DNA of 58,626 nt from an uncultured Pelagibacteraceae bacterium (lineage in GTDB: Bacteria; Pseudomonadota; Alphaproteobacteria; Pelagibacterales; Pelagibacteraceae), in assembly GCA_902571235.1 (NCBI GenBank), contig CACGBI010000005.1, positions 1 to 58,626 of the forward strand. The letters run 5' to 3'. This document shows positions 1-8,295 of this stretch, one piece after another. A program made the position numbers and the translations under genes. The notes below the pieces were generated by a model. The model had not been told where the DNA came from, did not search any database, and saw only the letters and a program-made list of their open reading frames with translations. The first letter of the stretch is position 1, and each line of letters starts with the position of its first letter.

Positions 1-117
1 ATTTTTTTTTTAAATTCAACTCCAATTATTACTTTACATCCATTTATTATTGGCGTAACTCCACGTTTATTAAAGGTTTTAAATAAGTTTTAAAACTTTT
101 TTTTTGTTAAATTTTTT
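1..117. other. left-edge sequence with no supported gene
   Basis: This AT-rich stretch precedes the decarboxylase gene. A frame without stops runs from the window edge to a TAA near position 89 on the plus strand, and another is open on the minus strand for about 28 codons, but neither has a recognisable start or motif. The plus-strand frame could be the tail of an upstream gene; there is too little sequence to name it. A long T tract occurs just before the next gene. No promoter boxes could be assigned with confidence. Confidence 0.3.
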
Positions 118-132
118 TTGGAGGCATTAATA

Positions 133-1317
133 ATGCAAAAATTTAAATCAGTTGAAAACTTGATAAATCAGCTGAAACCCGAAAAACCAGTTTATTGTAT
201 CAGAAAACATTCTGTTACTAGAGCGTCAAAATTTTTTCAAAAAAACTTTCCTGGAGATGTTCTGTATGCAGTTAAGACAAACCCTCACCCAGTGATAATA
301 AAAACACTAGTAGATAGTGGTATTGACCAATTTGACGTGGCCTCAATTGAAGAAATTGAACAAGTAAGAAAATTCACAAAGACGGCGAAATGCTCTTATA
401 TGCATACGGTCAAAAGTCCAGAAAATATAAAAGAAGCTTATTTTAAATATGGCATTAAAACTTTTTCACTTGATACTAAGGATGAGTTGATAAAAATTAT
501 AAAAAATACGAATGATGCAAAAGATTTAGAATTATTTTTAAGAATTGCTGTTTCAAATGAACATGCTGAAATAGATTTATCAAAAAAATTTGGGGCTCTT
601 AATACTGAATCTTTAGGTTTGCTAAGACTGACAAAACAGTATGCTCAAAAAATTGGTTTAAGTTTTCATGTGGGGTCGCAATGTATGCATCCTATTTCAT
701 ATTCTAAAGGAATAGCAGAAATAGGGAATATCATAAAAAAAACAAAAATTGTTCCTGACTACATAAATGTTGGTGGTGGTTTTCCGACAATCTATCCAGA
801 TTTAGTTCCTCAAAATTTAATCGAATATTTTAATGAAATAAAAAAAGGTTTAGATAATTTAAAATTTGAAAAAATGCCAAAAATTATTTGTGAACCAGGA
901 AGAGCCTTAGTAGCAGAAAGTGGTTCTACAATTGTTAGAGTCAACTTAAGAAAAAAACAAAAATTGTATATAAATGATGGAACCTATGGAACCTTATTCG
1001 ATGCTGGTACACCAAATATTGTTTTCCCTTCTAAAATGATAAAGGATATATCTAATAAAATAATTTCAAAAAAATTAACTGCATTTGACTTCTTTGGTCC
1101 TACTTGCGATAGTATGGATTATATGAAGGGTCCTTTTTTACTTCCAAATAATATTAAAGAAAATGATTACATCGAACTTGGTCAACTTGGTGCCTATGGA
1201 TTAACTTTTAGAACTAAATTTAACGGATTTTATTCGGATGAGATATATGAAGTTGAAGATAATCCTATTTTAAGTTTATATAATAAAGACTTTAATAAAG
1301 CTTCTTTAGTTGCTTAA
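133..1317 (+). CDS. PLP-dependent ornithine/diaminoacid decarboxylase (fold type III)
   Basis: Decarboxylates ornithine (possibly lysine or a related basic amino acid) to the diamine, the entry step to polyamines in the cytoplasm. Counted from ATG 133 (394 aa), the N-terminal alanine-racemase-like barrel carries the PLP lysine K48 in AVKTNPHP, then HVGSQ, the phosphate-binding GGGFPTIYPD and CEPGRALVAESG; the C-terminal beta domain has GPTCDSMD with the active-site Cys C325 and D326, as in eukaryotic-type ornithine decarboxylases. A TTG at 118 is in frame, but the GGAG at 120-123 is a good Shine-Dalgarno site for ATG 133, so the later start is chosen. The stop overlaps the next ATG by one base (TAATG), so the three polyamine genes are likely cotranscribed. 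The exact substrate cannot be read from the sequence. Confidence 0.88.
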   Translation: MQKFKSVENLINQLKPEKPVYCIRKHSVTRASKFFQKNFPGDVLYAVKTNPHPVIIKTLVDSGIDQFDVASIEEIEQVRKFTKTAKCSYMHTVKSPENIKEAYFKYGIKTFSLDTKDELIKIIKNTNDAKDLELFLRIAVSNEHAEIDLSKKFGALNTESLGLLRLTKQYAQKIGLSFHVGSQCMHPISYSKGIAEIGNIIKKTKIVPDYINVGGGFPTIYPDLVPQNLIEYFNEIKKGLDNLKFEKMPKIICEPGRALVAESGSTIVRVNLRKKQKLYINDGTYGTLFDAGTPNIVFPSKMIKDISNKIISKKLTAFDFFGPTCDSMDYMKGPFLLPNNIKENDYIELGQLGAYGLTFRTKFNGFYSDEIYEVEDNPILSLYNKDFNKASLVA

Positions 1318-2366
1318 TGTCAGATAAGAAGAATCTTGGTCATAACAGTAAAAAAGATTTTCTAAAAAATCCTGTAGAGCATATCGACATTACATCTTTT
1401 GATTCCAGAAAAATAATTTCTTCAATGGAGAAAATGTCTTTTGTTTCAAGAGAAACAGCAAACGCAGCCAAAATTTTTAATGAAATGTTAAAAGATAAAG
1501 AGTGTACGATTTTTTTGACGTTGGCTGGATCTACATCAGCAGCTGGTTGTATGAATATATATAAGGATTTAGTTAAATATAATATGGTAGATGCAATTGT
1601 TGCAACTGGGGCTTCCATTGTTGATATGGATTTCTTTGAAGCTTTAGGTTTTAAGCATTATCAAGGATCTCAATTTCAAGATGACACGGAATTAAGAAAT
1701 AATTATATAGATAGAATATATGACACCTATATCGATGAAGAGGAACTTCAAATGTGTGATAAAATCATCTGTGAAATAGCCGATACACTAGAGCCAAAAA
1801 GTTATACCTCTAGAGAATTTATCCACGAGATGGGTAAGTATCTTAAAAAAAACTCAAAAAAAAAGGACTCTTTAATTGAAACTGCTTATGATAACAATGT
1901 TCCAATATTTTGTCCTGCCTTTACAGACTCAAGTGCAGGATTTGGTTTAGTAATTCATCAAGAAAAAAATCCAGAAAAAAAAATCACTATAGACTCTATT
2001 AGAGAATTCAGAGAGCTTACAGAAATCAAAATTCAATCTAGAGGCTCTGGTCTATTTATGATTGGTGGTGGAGTTCCAAAAAATTTTATTCAAGACACCG
2101 TTATATGCGCTGAACTTTTAGGTAAAGAAGTTGAAATGCATAAATATGCTGTTCAAATAACAGTTGCAGATAGTAGAGATGGAGCATGTAGTAGCTCAAC
2201 TTTAAAAGAAGCAAGTTCTTGGGGGAAAGTAGATATTTCCAAAGAGCAGATGGTATTTGCAGAAGCGACGAGTGTGCTTCCATTAATAGCTAGTGATGCT
2301 TATCACAATGGCGAATGGAAAAAAAGAGATAGAAAAAACTTTACAAAAATTTTTAAACAAAATTGA
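1317..2366 (+). CDS. speY: deoxyhypusine synthase-like homospermidine biosynthesis protein
   Basis: A 349-aa member of the deoxyhypusine synthase (DHS) family, which transfers an aminobutyl group from a polyamine with NAD as cofactor. Family signatures are LTLAGSTSAAG (about residue 66), ATGASIVDMDF, FCPAFTDSS and EASSWGK, whose lysine K304 aligns with catalytic K329 of human DHS. Two other human active-site positions differ: H288 aligns with N256 and D316 with C291, while D313 and E323 are kept (D288, E298). Bacteria have no eIF5A to modify; a cyanobacterial DHS homologue (SpeY) is required for homospermidine synthesis, and plant homospermidine synthases derive from DHS. With a diamine-forming decarboxylase before it and agmatinase after it, conversion of putrescine to homospermidine is the best inference. 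It overlaps both neighbours by 1 and 4 nt. Confidence 0.8.
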   Translation: MSDKKNLGHNSKKDFLKNPVEHIDITSFDSRKIISSMEKMSFVSRETANAAKIFNEMLKDKECTIFLTLAGSTSAAGCMNIYKDLVKYNMVDAIVATGASIVDMDFFEALGFKHYQGSQFQDDTELRNNYIDRIYDTYIDEEELQMCDKIICEIADTLEPKSYTSREFIHEMGKYLKKNSKKKDSLIETAYDNNVPIFCPAFTDSSAGFGLVIHQEKNPEKKITIDSIREFRELTEIKIQSRGSGLFMIGGGVPKNFIQDTVICAELLGKEVEMHKYAVQITVADSRDGACSSSTLKEASSWGKVDISKEQMVFAEATSVLPLIASDAYHNGEWKKRDRKNFTKIFKQN

Positions 2367-3238
2367 AATATCTCTCTAATAAAAACGGATTTTTAGGAAT
2401 TGATAATAAAGTTAATATCAAAGAGAAAGTAGTTATAGTTCCATTTGGTCTTGAAAAAACTGTTAGTTATGGAGGTGGAACAAGAAATGGACCTAAAGAA
2501 ATAATCAAAGCATCTCACCAAGTTGAACTTTTCGATGAGGAGCTTAATTGTGAACCATATAAAAAAATAGGAATTAAAACTCTAAAACCATTTAAAATAC
2601 ACAATAACATTAAAAAAGCTTTAGATAATATATCTAAAATAAACCAAGAGATCTTAGATAAAAAACTTTTTCCTATGACTTTTGGTGGAGAACATTCAAT
2701 AACTCCAGGATGTATTGCCCCGTTTACTAAAAGATATAAAAATCTTTGCCTTTTACATTTTGATGCTCATGCAGACTTACGCGATAGCTATAATGGAGAA
2801 AAGTTTTCACATGCTTCTGCAATAAGAAGATGTTTAGATTATCCAAATGTTTCTGTAATCTCATTTGGAATAAGAAATATATCTCAAAGCGAAATACCTT
2901 TTTTAAAAAAAAATTCCTCTAAAATAAATATTTTTTGGGCAAAAGATAAAAAAAAATGGAATTTAAATAATTTTAGAAAATTAATAAAAAATAAAATAGT
3001 ATATCTTACTTTTGATGTTGATGGTTTAGACTCCAGCATAATGCCAGCAACTGGAACTCCTGAACCTGGAGGATTATTTTGGGATGAAACTTTAGAAATA
3101 ATTAGAATTGCCTCAAAAAATTCTAAAATTGTTGGTGCTGACATTAATGAACTTTCACCAATAAAAGGCTTTAATTCATATAATTTTCTTGTTGCTAAAT
3201 TGGCTTATAAAATTTTATCTTATAAATTTTTATATTAA
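2363..3238 (+). CDS. speB: agmatinase (ureohydrolase family)
   Basis: Hydrolyses agmatine to putrescine and urea using two Mn ions. In 291 aa all metal ligands are visible: H111 in GGEHS, D134/H136/D138 in FDAHADLR, and D218/D220 in FDVDGLD, followed by GTPEPGG, which is the agmatinase rather than the arginase form of this loop. No ATG lies near the N-terminus; the TTG at 2363 overlaps the preceding stop by 4 nt (TTGA) and is the only reasonable start. Translational coupling with the decarboxylase and SpeY-like genes places it in the polyamine pathway. No arginine decarboxylase is in the window, so the source of agmatine is unclear and another guanidino substrate is possible. Its 3' end overlaps the convergent transporter gene by 4 nt. 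Confidence 0.82.
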   Translation: MKYLSNKNGFLGIDNKVNIKEKVVIVPFGLEKTVSYGGGTRNGPKEIIKASHQVELFDEELNCEPYKKIGIKTLKPFKIHNNIKKALDNISKINQEILDKKLFPMTFGGEHSITPGCIAPFTKRYKNLCLLHFDAHADLRDSYNGEKFSHASAIRRCLDYPNVSVISFGIRNISQSEIPFLKKNSSKINIFWAKDKKKWNLNNFRKLIKNKIVYLTFDVDGLDSSIMPATGTPEPGGLFWDETLEIIRIASKNSKIVGADINELSPIKGFNSYNFLVAKLAYKILSYKFLY

Positions 3239-3789
3239 ATTTTTGCAGCCTTAAAAGTACCAATTAATAATCTAAAAGGAATTAACATTATTAAAGCTAC
3301 AAACATTTTAACTGCTAAATCACCTAAAGATAACGTTAACCATGGTATTCCTGTTGCATAAAAAGATATTGAAAAGAACAAAAAAGTATCAACGGTGGAA
3401 CCAATGAAAGAAGAGGTTAAAGGTGCTATAAACCATTTCTTTTTTCTCAATTTATCAAAAACCTGAACATCTATTAATTGAGCAACAATAAAAGCTGTTC
3501 CTGAACCGATTGCAATTCTAACTGAAATAAAATCTGTAAAATTAGTAGAAAATAATAGCGTAAAACTAATGCCTAAAGCAAACCCGATATAAACAATTTT
3601 TCTTGCAACTATTTTTCCATAGGATCTATTAGCAAGATCTGTAATTAAAAATGCAATAGGATAAGTAAAAGCTCCATAAGTAAGTAATTCCTCAAAGCCA
3701 TAATATTTGATCGGAAACTGTACTAAGTAATTTGAAGAAAGAACAACAACTCCCATTAAAAGTGAGAGAAGTAAAAAAGATTTGTTCAT
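3235..3789 (-). CDS. yhhQ: queuosine precursor transporter, YhhQ/VUT family
   Basis: A 184-aa inner-membrane protein with about six hydrophobic segments, belonging to the vitamin uptake transporter family whose E. coli member YhhQ imports the 7-deazaguanine precursor of queuosine. Family signatures are TYPIAFLITDL (43-53), ANRSYGKIVARK, RIAIGSGTAFIVAQLIDV (91-108) and FIGSTVDTFLFFSI. The start ATG is one base from the stop of rpmB (the two overlap by 1 nt at 3789), so it is probably transcribed from the rpmB promoter. Substrate assignment is from the family; nothing in the neighbourhood concerns queuosine. Confidence 0.85.
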   Translation of the reverse strand: MNKSFLLLSLLMGVVVLSSNYLVQFPIKYYGFEELLTYGAFTYPIAFLITDLANRSYGKIVARKIVYIGFALGISFTLLFSTNFTDFISVRIAIGSGTAFIVAQLIDVQVFDKLRKKKWFIAPLTSSFIGSTVDTFLFFSISFYATGIPWLTLSLGDLAVKMFVALIMLIPFRLLIGTFKAAKI

Positions 3790-4100
3790 TATGCAGATTT
3801 TGCTACTGGGGCCTTCTTAAATGGGGATTTGATTAAAATGCCTTTTTTTAATTTTTTAAGTCTTGGTGATAAATTTTTATTTTTTACAGTTTTAAGAAAT
3901 TCATCAAAACTTCCCTTTTTGTCAACTGATCTTACACCAGCATTGCACACTGTTAATTTAAGACTTCTTTTTAATAATTCACTTGTAAACTTTACTTTTT
4001 TGAGATTTGGTAAGAATCTTCTTTTAGTCTTATTATTAGCATGACTAACATTATGACCTTTCATAGGAATTTTACCAGTGAGTTCACATTTTTTTGACAT
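3789..4100 (-). CDS. rpmB: 50S ribosomal protein L28
   Basis: Structural protein of the large ribosomal subunit, 103 aa. The N-terminal [10 protein letters not shown], the [15 protein letters not shown] motif and the basic character are typical of the longer alphaproteobacterial L28, and the C-terminal APVAKSA tail is likely disordered. The ATG at 4100 lies only 12 nt below a good sigma70-type -10 box, implying a very short mRNA leader. It is the first gene of a small unit with the downstream yhhQ. Confidence 0.93.
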   Translation of the reverse strand: MSKKCELTGKIPMKGHNVSHANNKTKRRFLPNLKKVKFTSELLKRSLKLTVCNAGVRSVDKKGSFDEFLKTVKNKNLSPRLKKLKKGILIKSPFKKAPVAKSA

Positions 4101-4112
4101 AATAACTGTGCC

Positions 4113-4141
4113 TATATAAGGCGAGATATTGAAGGCGTCAA
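4113..4141 (-). promoter_or_regulatory. sigma70-like promoter for rpmB
   Basis: On the minus strand TTGACG (4136-4141) and TATATA (4113-4118) are separated by 17 nt. It occupies the 52-nt gap between pyrD and rpmB. Transcription would start near 4106, about 6 nt before the rpmB ATG, giving a near-leaderless message. Box identity and spacing are seen directly; activity is inferred. Confidence 0.55.
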
Positions 4142-4152
4142 GTTTAATACAT

Positions 4153-5205
4153 TTAAGAAATAGTTTTATTTCCCACTATTTCTGTGAAATTATTGACACC
4201 TTCTCTTATTAATAATTTTTTTAGGTCTTTTTTAATCGTACCAGCAATATTGGGTCCTTGAAATACCATCCCAGTATATAATTGAACGTAATCTGCTCCT
4301 AATAAAAACTTATCATAAGCTGCTTTACCAGAGTCAACACCCCCTACTCCAATTATTTTAATTTTACCTTTAACTAAATTATAGAATTTACTTATTAAAA
4401 AATTTGATTTCTTTTCTATTGGTTTTCCTGATAAACCACCTTTTTGATGCCTTTGAATGTTTTGAAGTGCTTCTCGAGAAGCTTCAGATGAATTTGAAAT
4501 TATTATTGCACCCACATCATTTTCTAAAAGTATTTCTGAAATTAAATTAATTTGATTTTCGTTAATATCTGGTGAAATCTTTACGGCTATAGGAATTTCA
4601 GTTTTTAATTCTTTTTTTTTTTCTGAAATAGATTTAAGTAATTCTTTTAATTTATTCTTATCATGAAAATTTCTAAGATTTTCAGTATTTGGTGAAGAAA
4701 TATTAATTGTAATATAGTCTGCAGATTCACGAAATTTTTCTAATCCAATCAAATAATCTTTTAACCTATCATTAGAATCTTTATTCGGACCAATATTTAC
4801 ACCCAGCACACCTAATTTTCTATTTGAATTTATTCTATTTAATATTGTATCTGATCCATGATTGTTAAAACCTAATCTATTTATTAAAGCTTTGTCTTCA
4901 ACTAGTCTAAATACCCTTGGTTTTTCATTTCCATATTGTTTAAGTGGAGTAACGGTGCCTACCTCAACAAATCCAAATCCTAATTTGAATAAAGGATTAT
5001 ACACCTCAGCATTCTTGTCAAAACCTGCAGCAATACCTATTGGATTATCAAGATCTTTATTAAATAGTTTTGTTTTAAATATAGGATCATTTTTGTTTTC
5101 ATCAAATATATTTGAAACTAAATTGAGCTTAAGAGATTGAATAGCCAAAAAATGCGCTCTTTCAGGATCTATTTTAAATATTAAAGATCTTAAATTTGAA
5201 TACAT
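4153..5205 (-). CDS. pyrD: dihydroorotate dehydrogenase, class 2 (quinone)
   Basis: Oxidises dihydroorotate to orotate in pyrimidine synthesis, passing electrons to quinone at the inner membrane. In 350 aa the short N-terminal helical region (about 1-45) typical of membrane-associated class 2 enzymes precedes the FMN barrel. Motifs are [12 protein letters not shown] (54-65), [19 protein letters not shown], and NISSPNT (168-174) with catalytic Ser S171 as expected for class 2, then [10 protein letters not shown] and the [11 protein letters not shown] phosphate loop near the C-terminus. ATG 5205 overlaps the lysK stop by 1 nt (TAATG), so the gene is translationally coupled to it. Confidence 0.95.
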   Translation of the reverse strand: MYSNLRSLIFKIDPERAHFLAIQSLKLNLVSNIFDENKNDPIFKTKLFNKDLDNPIGIAAGFDKNAEVYNPLFKLGFGFVEVGTVTPLKQYGNEKPRVFRLVEDKALINRLGFNNHGSDTILNRINSNRKLGVLGVNIGPNKDSNDRLKDYLIGLEKFRESADYITINISSPNTENLRNFHDKNKLKELLKSISEKKKELKTEIPIAVKISPDINENQINLISEILLENDVGAIIISNSSEASREALQNIQRHQKGGLSGKPIEKKSNFLISKFYNLVKGKIKIIGVGGVDSGKAAYDKFLLGADYVQLYTGMVFQGPNIAGTIKKDLKKLLIREGVNNFTEIVGNKTIS

Positions 5206-6767
5206 TATTTCAGTTTACTGATTATCAACTCTTTCGTTTCATTAACACCAAAAAAACTTATAAAAAAACCCATTCTTGGACCATTTTCATCACCAAAGAC
5301 CACTTCATAAATTAGCTTAAACCAATCTCTAAGGTTTTCTGCATAACCATTATCTTTACCTGTTGAATAAATTAAAGTTTGTATATCTTCGGGTGACATC
5401 TGATCATTACATTTTTCTAAAGTTTTAACTAAAGCTTGTAGAGCTAATTTTTCATTATCTGAAGGATTTTTATATTTTTTTTGAGACTTTATAACATCAT
5501 TAAAATATTTAATTGCATAACCAACTAAGTCATCAAAAATTGGAAAATTTTTTTCATGAATGTTCGATTTATATTTTTTAACAAATTTCCATAATAAATC
5601 TTTATTTTCAGCATTACTTGTTTCAACTAAATTCAGCAACATGGAAAAGGTCATAATCATTTCTTCTTTTGGCACATTTCCATTGTGAACATGCCAGACA
5701 GGATTCATTACTAGTTGCTGCTCCGTTTGTTTTTTTGATTTTTCAATATTATCAAGGTATTCGTCCACAGCTTTCGGTACTATTTCTTTATAAAGTTTTT
5801 TTGCTCTTTTAGGATTTTGATACATATATAAAGATAGACTCTCCGGGGAAGCATATTTTAACCATTGATCTATACTAATGCCATTTCCTTTAGATTTAGA
5901 TATTTTTTCACCTTTTTCATCTAGAAATAATTCATAAGCAAAACCAGATGGATTTTTTTTTCCAATTAAATTTATAATTTTGGTTGATAAAATAGCACTT
6001 TCAATAAGGTCTTTTCCGTACATTTCAAAATCTATATCTAAAGCATACCATCTCATTGCCCAATCAACTTTCCATTGTAGTTTACAATTTCCATCTAAAA
6101 TACTCGATTCTAATTTTTTACCTTTATTATCGAAAATTATTTTAAAATTTTTTTTATCAATTTCTAAAACTGGTATTTCTAAAACATGGCCTGTGTCTGA
6201 ACAAATAGGTAAAAAAGGACAGTAAGTTTGTTGACGTTCTTTACCTAAAGTTGGAAGTATTATATTCATAATACCATCATAATTTTCCAAAATAATTTTT
6301 AAAGTTGGATTAAAAAAACCACTTTTATATAAAGATGTTGAGCTTTTAAAAATATATTTGAAGTTAAAACTATTTAAAAAATTTTTTAACATTTCATTAT
6401 TATGTTCACCAAAACTAGCAAATTTTTCAAATGGGTCTGGCACTTGCGTTAATGGTTTGTGAAGATTTTTATTTAGTAATTCTTGATTAGGAACATTATC
6501 AGGAACTTTTCTTAAACCATCCATATCATCAGAAAAAGTAATTATTTCTGTAGGAAGGTCTGTAAGGTGCTTTAAAGCATTGACAATCATTGAGGTTCTG
6601 GCGACTTCACCAAATGTTCCAATATGAGGAAGTCCACTTGGACCATATCCTGTTTGAAGAATTATTTTACCTTTTTTATCTATGTATGATTTTCTTTCAC
6701 GGAGCATTTTTTTTGCTTCAATAAAAGGCCAAGAACTTGTTTTATCTAAAATTTCTTTTTTTATCAT
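5205..6767 (-). CDS. lysK: lysyl-tRNA synthetase, class I
   Basis: Charges tRNA-Lys; this is the class I enzyme found in archaea and in many Alphaproteobacteria instead of the usual class II LysS. The 520-aa protein shows the HIGH-type signature PSGLPHIGT (43-51) and the KMSKS-type KISKS (288-292), both Rossmann-fold class I marks, followed by a helical anticodon-binding region. Start at ATG 6767. It begins a two-gene unit with pyrD. The 86-nt divergent gap to trkH must hold promoters for both directions, but no strong pair of boxes was found there. Confidence 0.94.
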   Translation of the reverse strand: MIKKEILDKTSSWPFIEAKKMLRERKSYIDKKGKIILQTGYGPSGLPHIGTFGEVARTSMIVNALKHLTDLPTEIITFSDDMDGLRKVPDNVPNQELLNKNLHKPLTQVPDPFEKFASFGEHNNEMLKNFLNSFNFKYIFKSSTSLYKSGFFNPTLKIILENYDGIMNIILPTLGKERQQTYCPFLPICSDTGHVLEIPVLEIDKKNFKIIFDNKGKKLESSILDGNCKLQWKVDWAMRWYALDIDFEMYGKDLIESAILSTKIINLIGKKNPSGFAYELFLDEKGEKISKSKGNGISIDQWLKYASPESLSLYMYQNPKRAKKLYKEIVPKAVDEYLDNIEKSKKQTEQQLVMNPVWHVHNGNVPKEEMIMTFSMLLNLVETSNAENKDLLWKFVKKYKSNIHEKNFPIFDDLVGYAIKYFNDVIKSQKKYKNPSDNEKLALQALVKTLEKCNDQMSPEDIQTLIYSTGKDNGYAENLRDWFKLIYEVVFGDENGPRMGFFISFFGVNETKELIISKLK

Positions 6768-6853
6768 GAATTACACTTAAAATCTTAAATTAGCGATTTT
6801 ATTAATTCTTATAGAGTTGAAATTTATTTACCATAAAATAATGTTCTTTCAAA

Positions 6854-8293
6854 ATGTCTAATTATAAAACAGTTTTTTTTACACTTGGAATTTTACAAAT
6901 AATCTTAGGTGTATTCATGTTTATCCCAATAGTTTTCCAATTAATTTACTCAGAAATTGATTCATCTTTTTTTGGGGCATCTATAGTCACAATTATTTTT
7001 GGTATATTATTTTTTCTATCTAATCTTGATCATGATAAAAAATTAACCTTACAACAAGCTTTTCTTCTAACAGCACTATCTTGGCTAAGTATTGCAATAT
7101 TTGGATCTTTGCCATTTATTTTTTCTGATTTAAATTTTTCATTTGTTAACGCATTTTTTGAAAGTATGTCAGGAATAACAACTACAGGTTCTACAATTAT
7201 ATCTAATTTAGATCAAATGCCAAAAAGTATATTACTTTGGCGAGCCATTCTACAATGGCTAGGAGGTATTGGAATAATCATTATGGCCATCACTTTAATG
7301 CCAATAATGAATGTTGGTGGAATGCAACTTTTTAAAATTTCAAATAATGATTCATCTGAAAAAATATTACCTAAGTCTAAAGAGATAGCATTAAGACTAA
7401 TTTATATTTACATATCCTTAACATTTTTTTGTGGTCTAACTTATAAAGTTTTTGGCATGAGTTTTTTTGACAGTTTAACTCATTCGATGACTACGATAGC
7501 TACAGGAGGATTTTCAAATTATAATGAATCAATTGGTTTTTTTAATAGTATCTCTATTGAAATTTCAGCGATGATTTTTATAATTTTGGGCAGTTTACCA
7601 TTTATTGTATATATAAAATTTTTAAGTGGAGATAAAAAAATAATCTTTAATGATGTACAAATTAAAACTTTTTTTAAAATAATAATTGCTAGTATAATAA
7701 TTCTATCAATCTATTTAATTATAAATCAATCTGCAGAATTTAATTTTAGGTCTGTATTATTTAATATAATTTCTATTTTAACAGGAACAGGATATGTGAA
7801 TGCTGATTTTGATACCTGGGGAAGTTTTACATTAATTTTATTCTTGGGCTTAATGTTTATTGGGGGTTGTGCCGGATCTACCACATGTGGAGTAAAAATA
7901 TTTAGAATTCAAATTTTATATTTATTTGTAATTAATCAGATAAAAAAAATTATTTATCCCAAGGGAGTTTTTGTATTAAAATATGATCAAAATCCAATCG
8001 ATAATAAATTCATTTCATCAATTATTTCTTTCATCTATATGTACTTTGTTATTTTTTTTCTATTAACTGCTTTGTTATCACTAACAGGCTTAGATTTTAT
8101 TACATCTATATCAGGAGCAGCGACATCTATATCTAATGTAGGTCCTGGACTTGGATCAATTATTGGTCCAAATGGAGATTTTTCTAATCTACCTGATATT
8201 TCTAAATGGATCTTAACGTTAGGAATGATTTTAGGTAGACTTGAGTTATTTGCTATATTAGTGTTATTTCTACCTTCATTTTGGAAAAACTAA
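6854..8293 (+). CDS. trkH: Trk-type potassium uptake membrane protein TrkH
   Basis: Translocating subunit of a K+ uptake system, 479 aa and strongly hydrophobic. The four M1-pore-M2 repeats typical of the SKT superfamily are recognisable by their filter segments: SGITTTGST (about residue 105), TIATGGFSNYN, SILTGTGYVNADF and SISNVGPGLGS, each with the expected glycine. The family normally needs the NAD-binding regulator TrkA, which is not in this window. The stop lies 2 nt before the ATG of the next gene, suggesting cotranscription although the functions seem unrelated. Confidence 0.92.
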   Translation: MSNYKTVFFTLGILQIILGVFMFIPIVFQLIYSEIDSSFFGASIVTIIFGILFFLSNLDHDKKLTLQQAFLLTALSWLSIAIFGSLPFIFSDLNFSFVNAFFESMSGITTTGSTIISNLDQMPKSILLWRAILQWLGGIGIIIMAITLMPIMNVGGMQLFKISNNDSSEKILPKSKEIALRLIYIYISLTFFCGLTYKVFGMSFFDSLTHSMTTIATGGFSNYNESIGFFNSISIEISAMIFIILGSLPFIVYIKFLSGDKKIIFNDVQIKTFFKIIIASIIILSIYLIINQSAEFNFRSVLFNIISILTGTGYVNADFDTWGSFTLILFLGLMFIGGCAGSTTCGVKIFRIQILYLFVINQIKKIIYPKGVFVLKYDQNPIDNKFISSIISFIYMYFVIFFLLTALLSLTGLDFITSISGAATSISNVGPGLGSIIGPNGDFSNLPDISKWILTLGMILGRLELFAILVLFLPSFWKN

Positions 8294-8295
8294 TT

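Noticed and set aside
1-117. Open frames at the left edge as a partial gene
   Set aside because: Too short, with no motif or start codon; neither strand could be favoured.
6817-6844. A possible trkH promoter (TTGAAA with TAATGT 16 nt later)
   Set aside because: The -10 matches at only three of six positions and no better alternative was seen, so it is not called.
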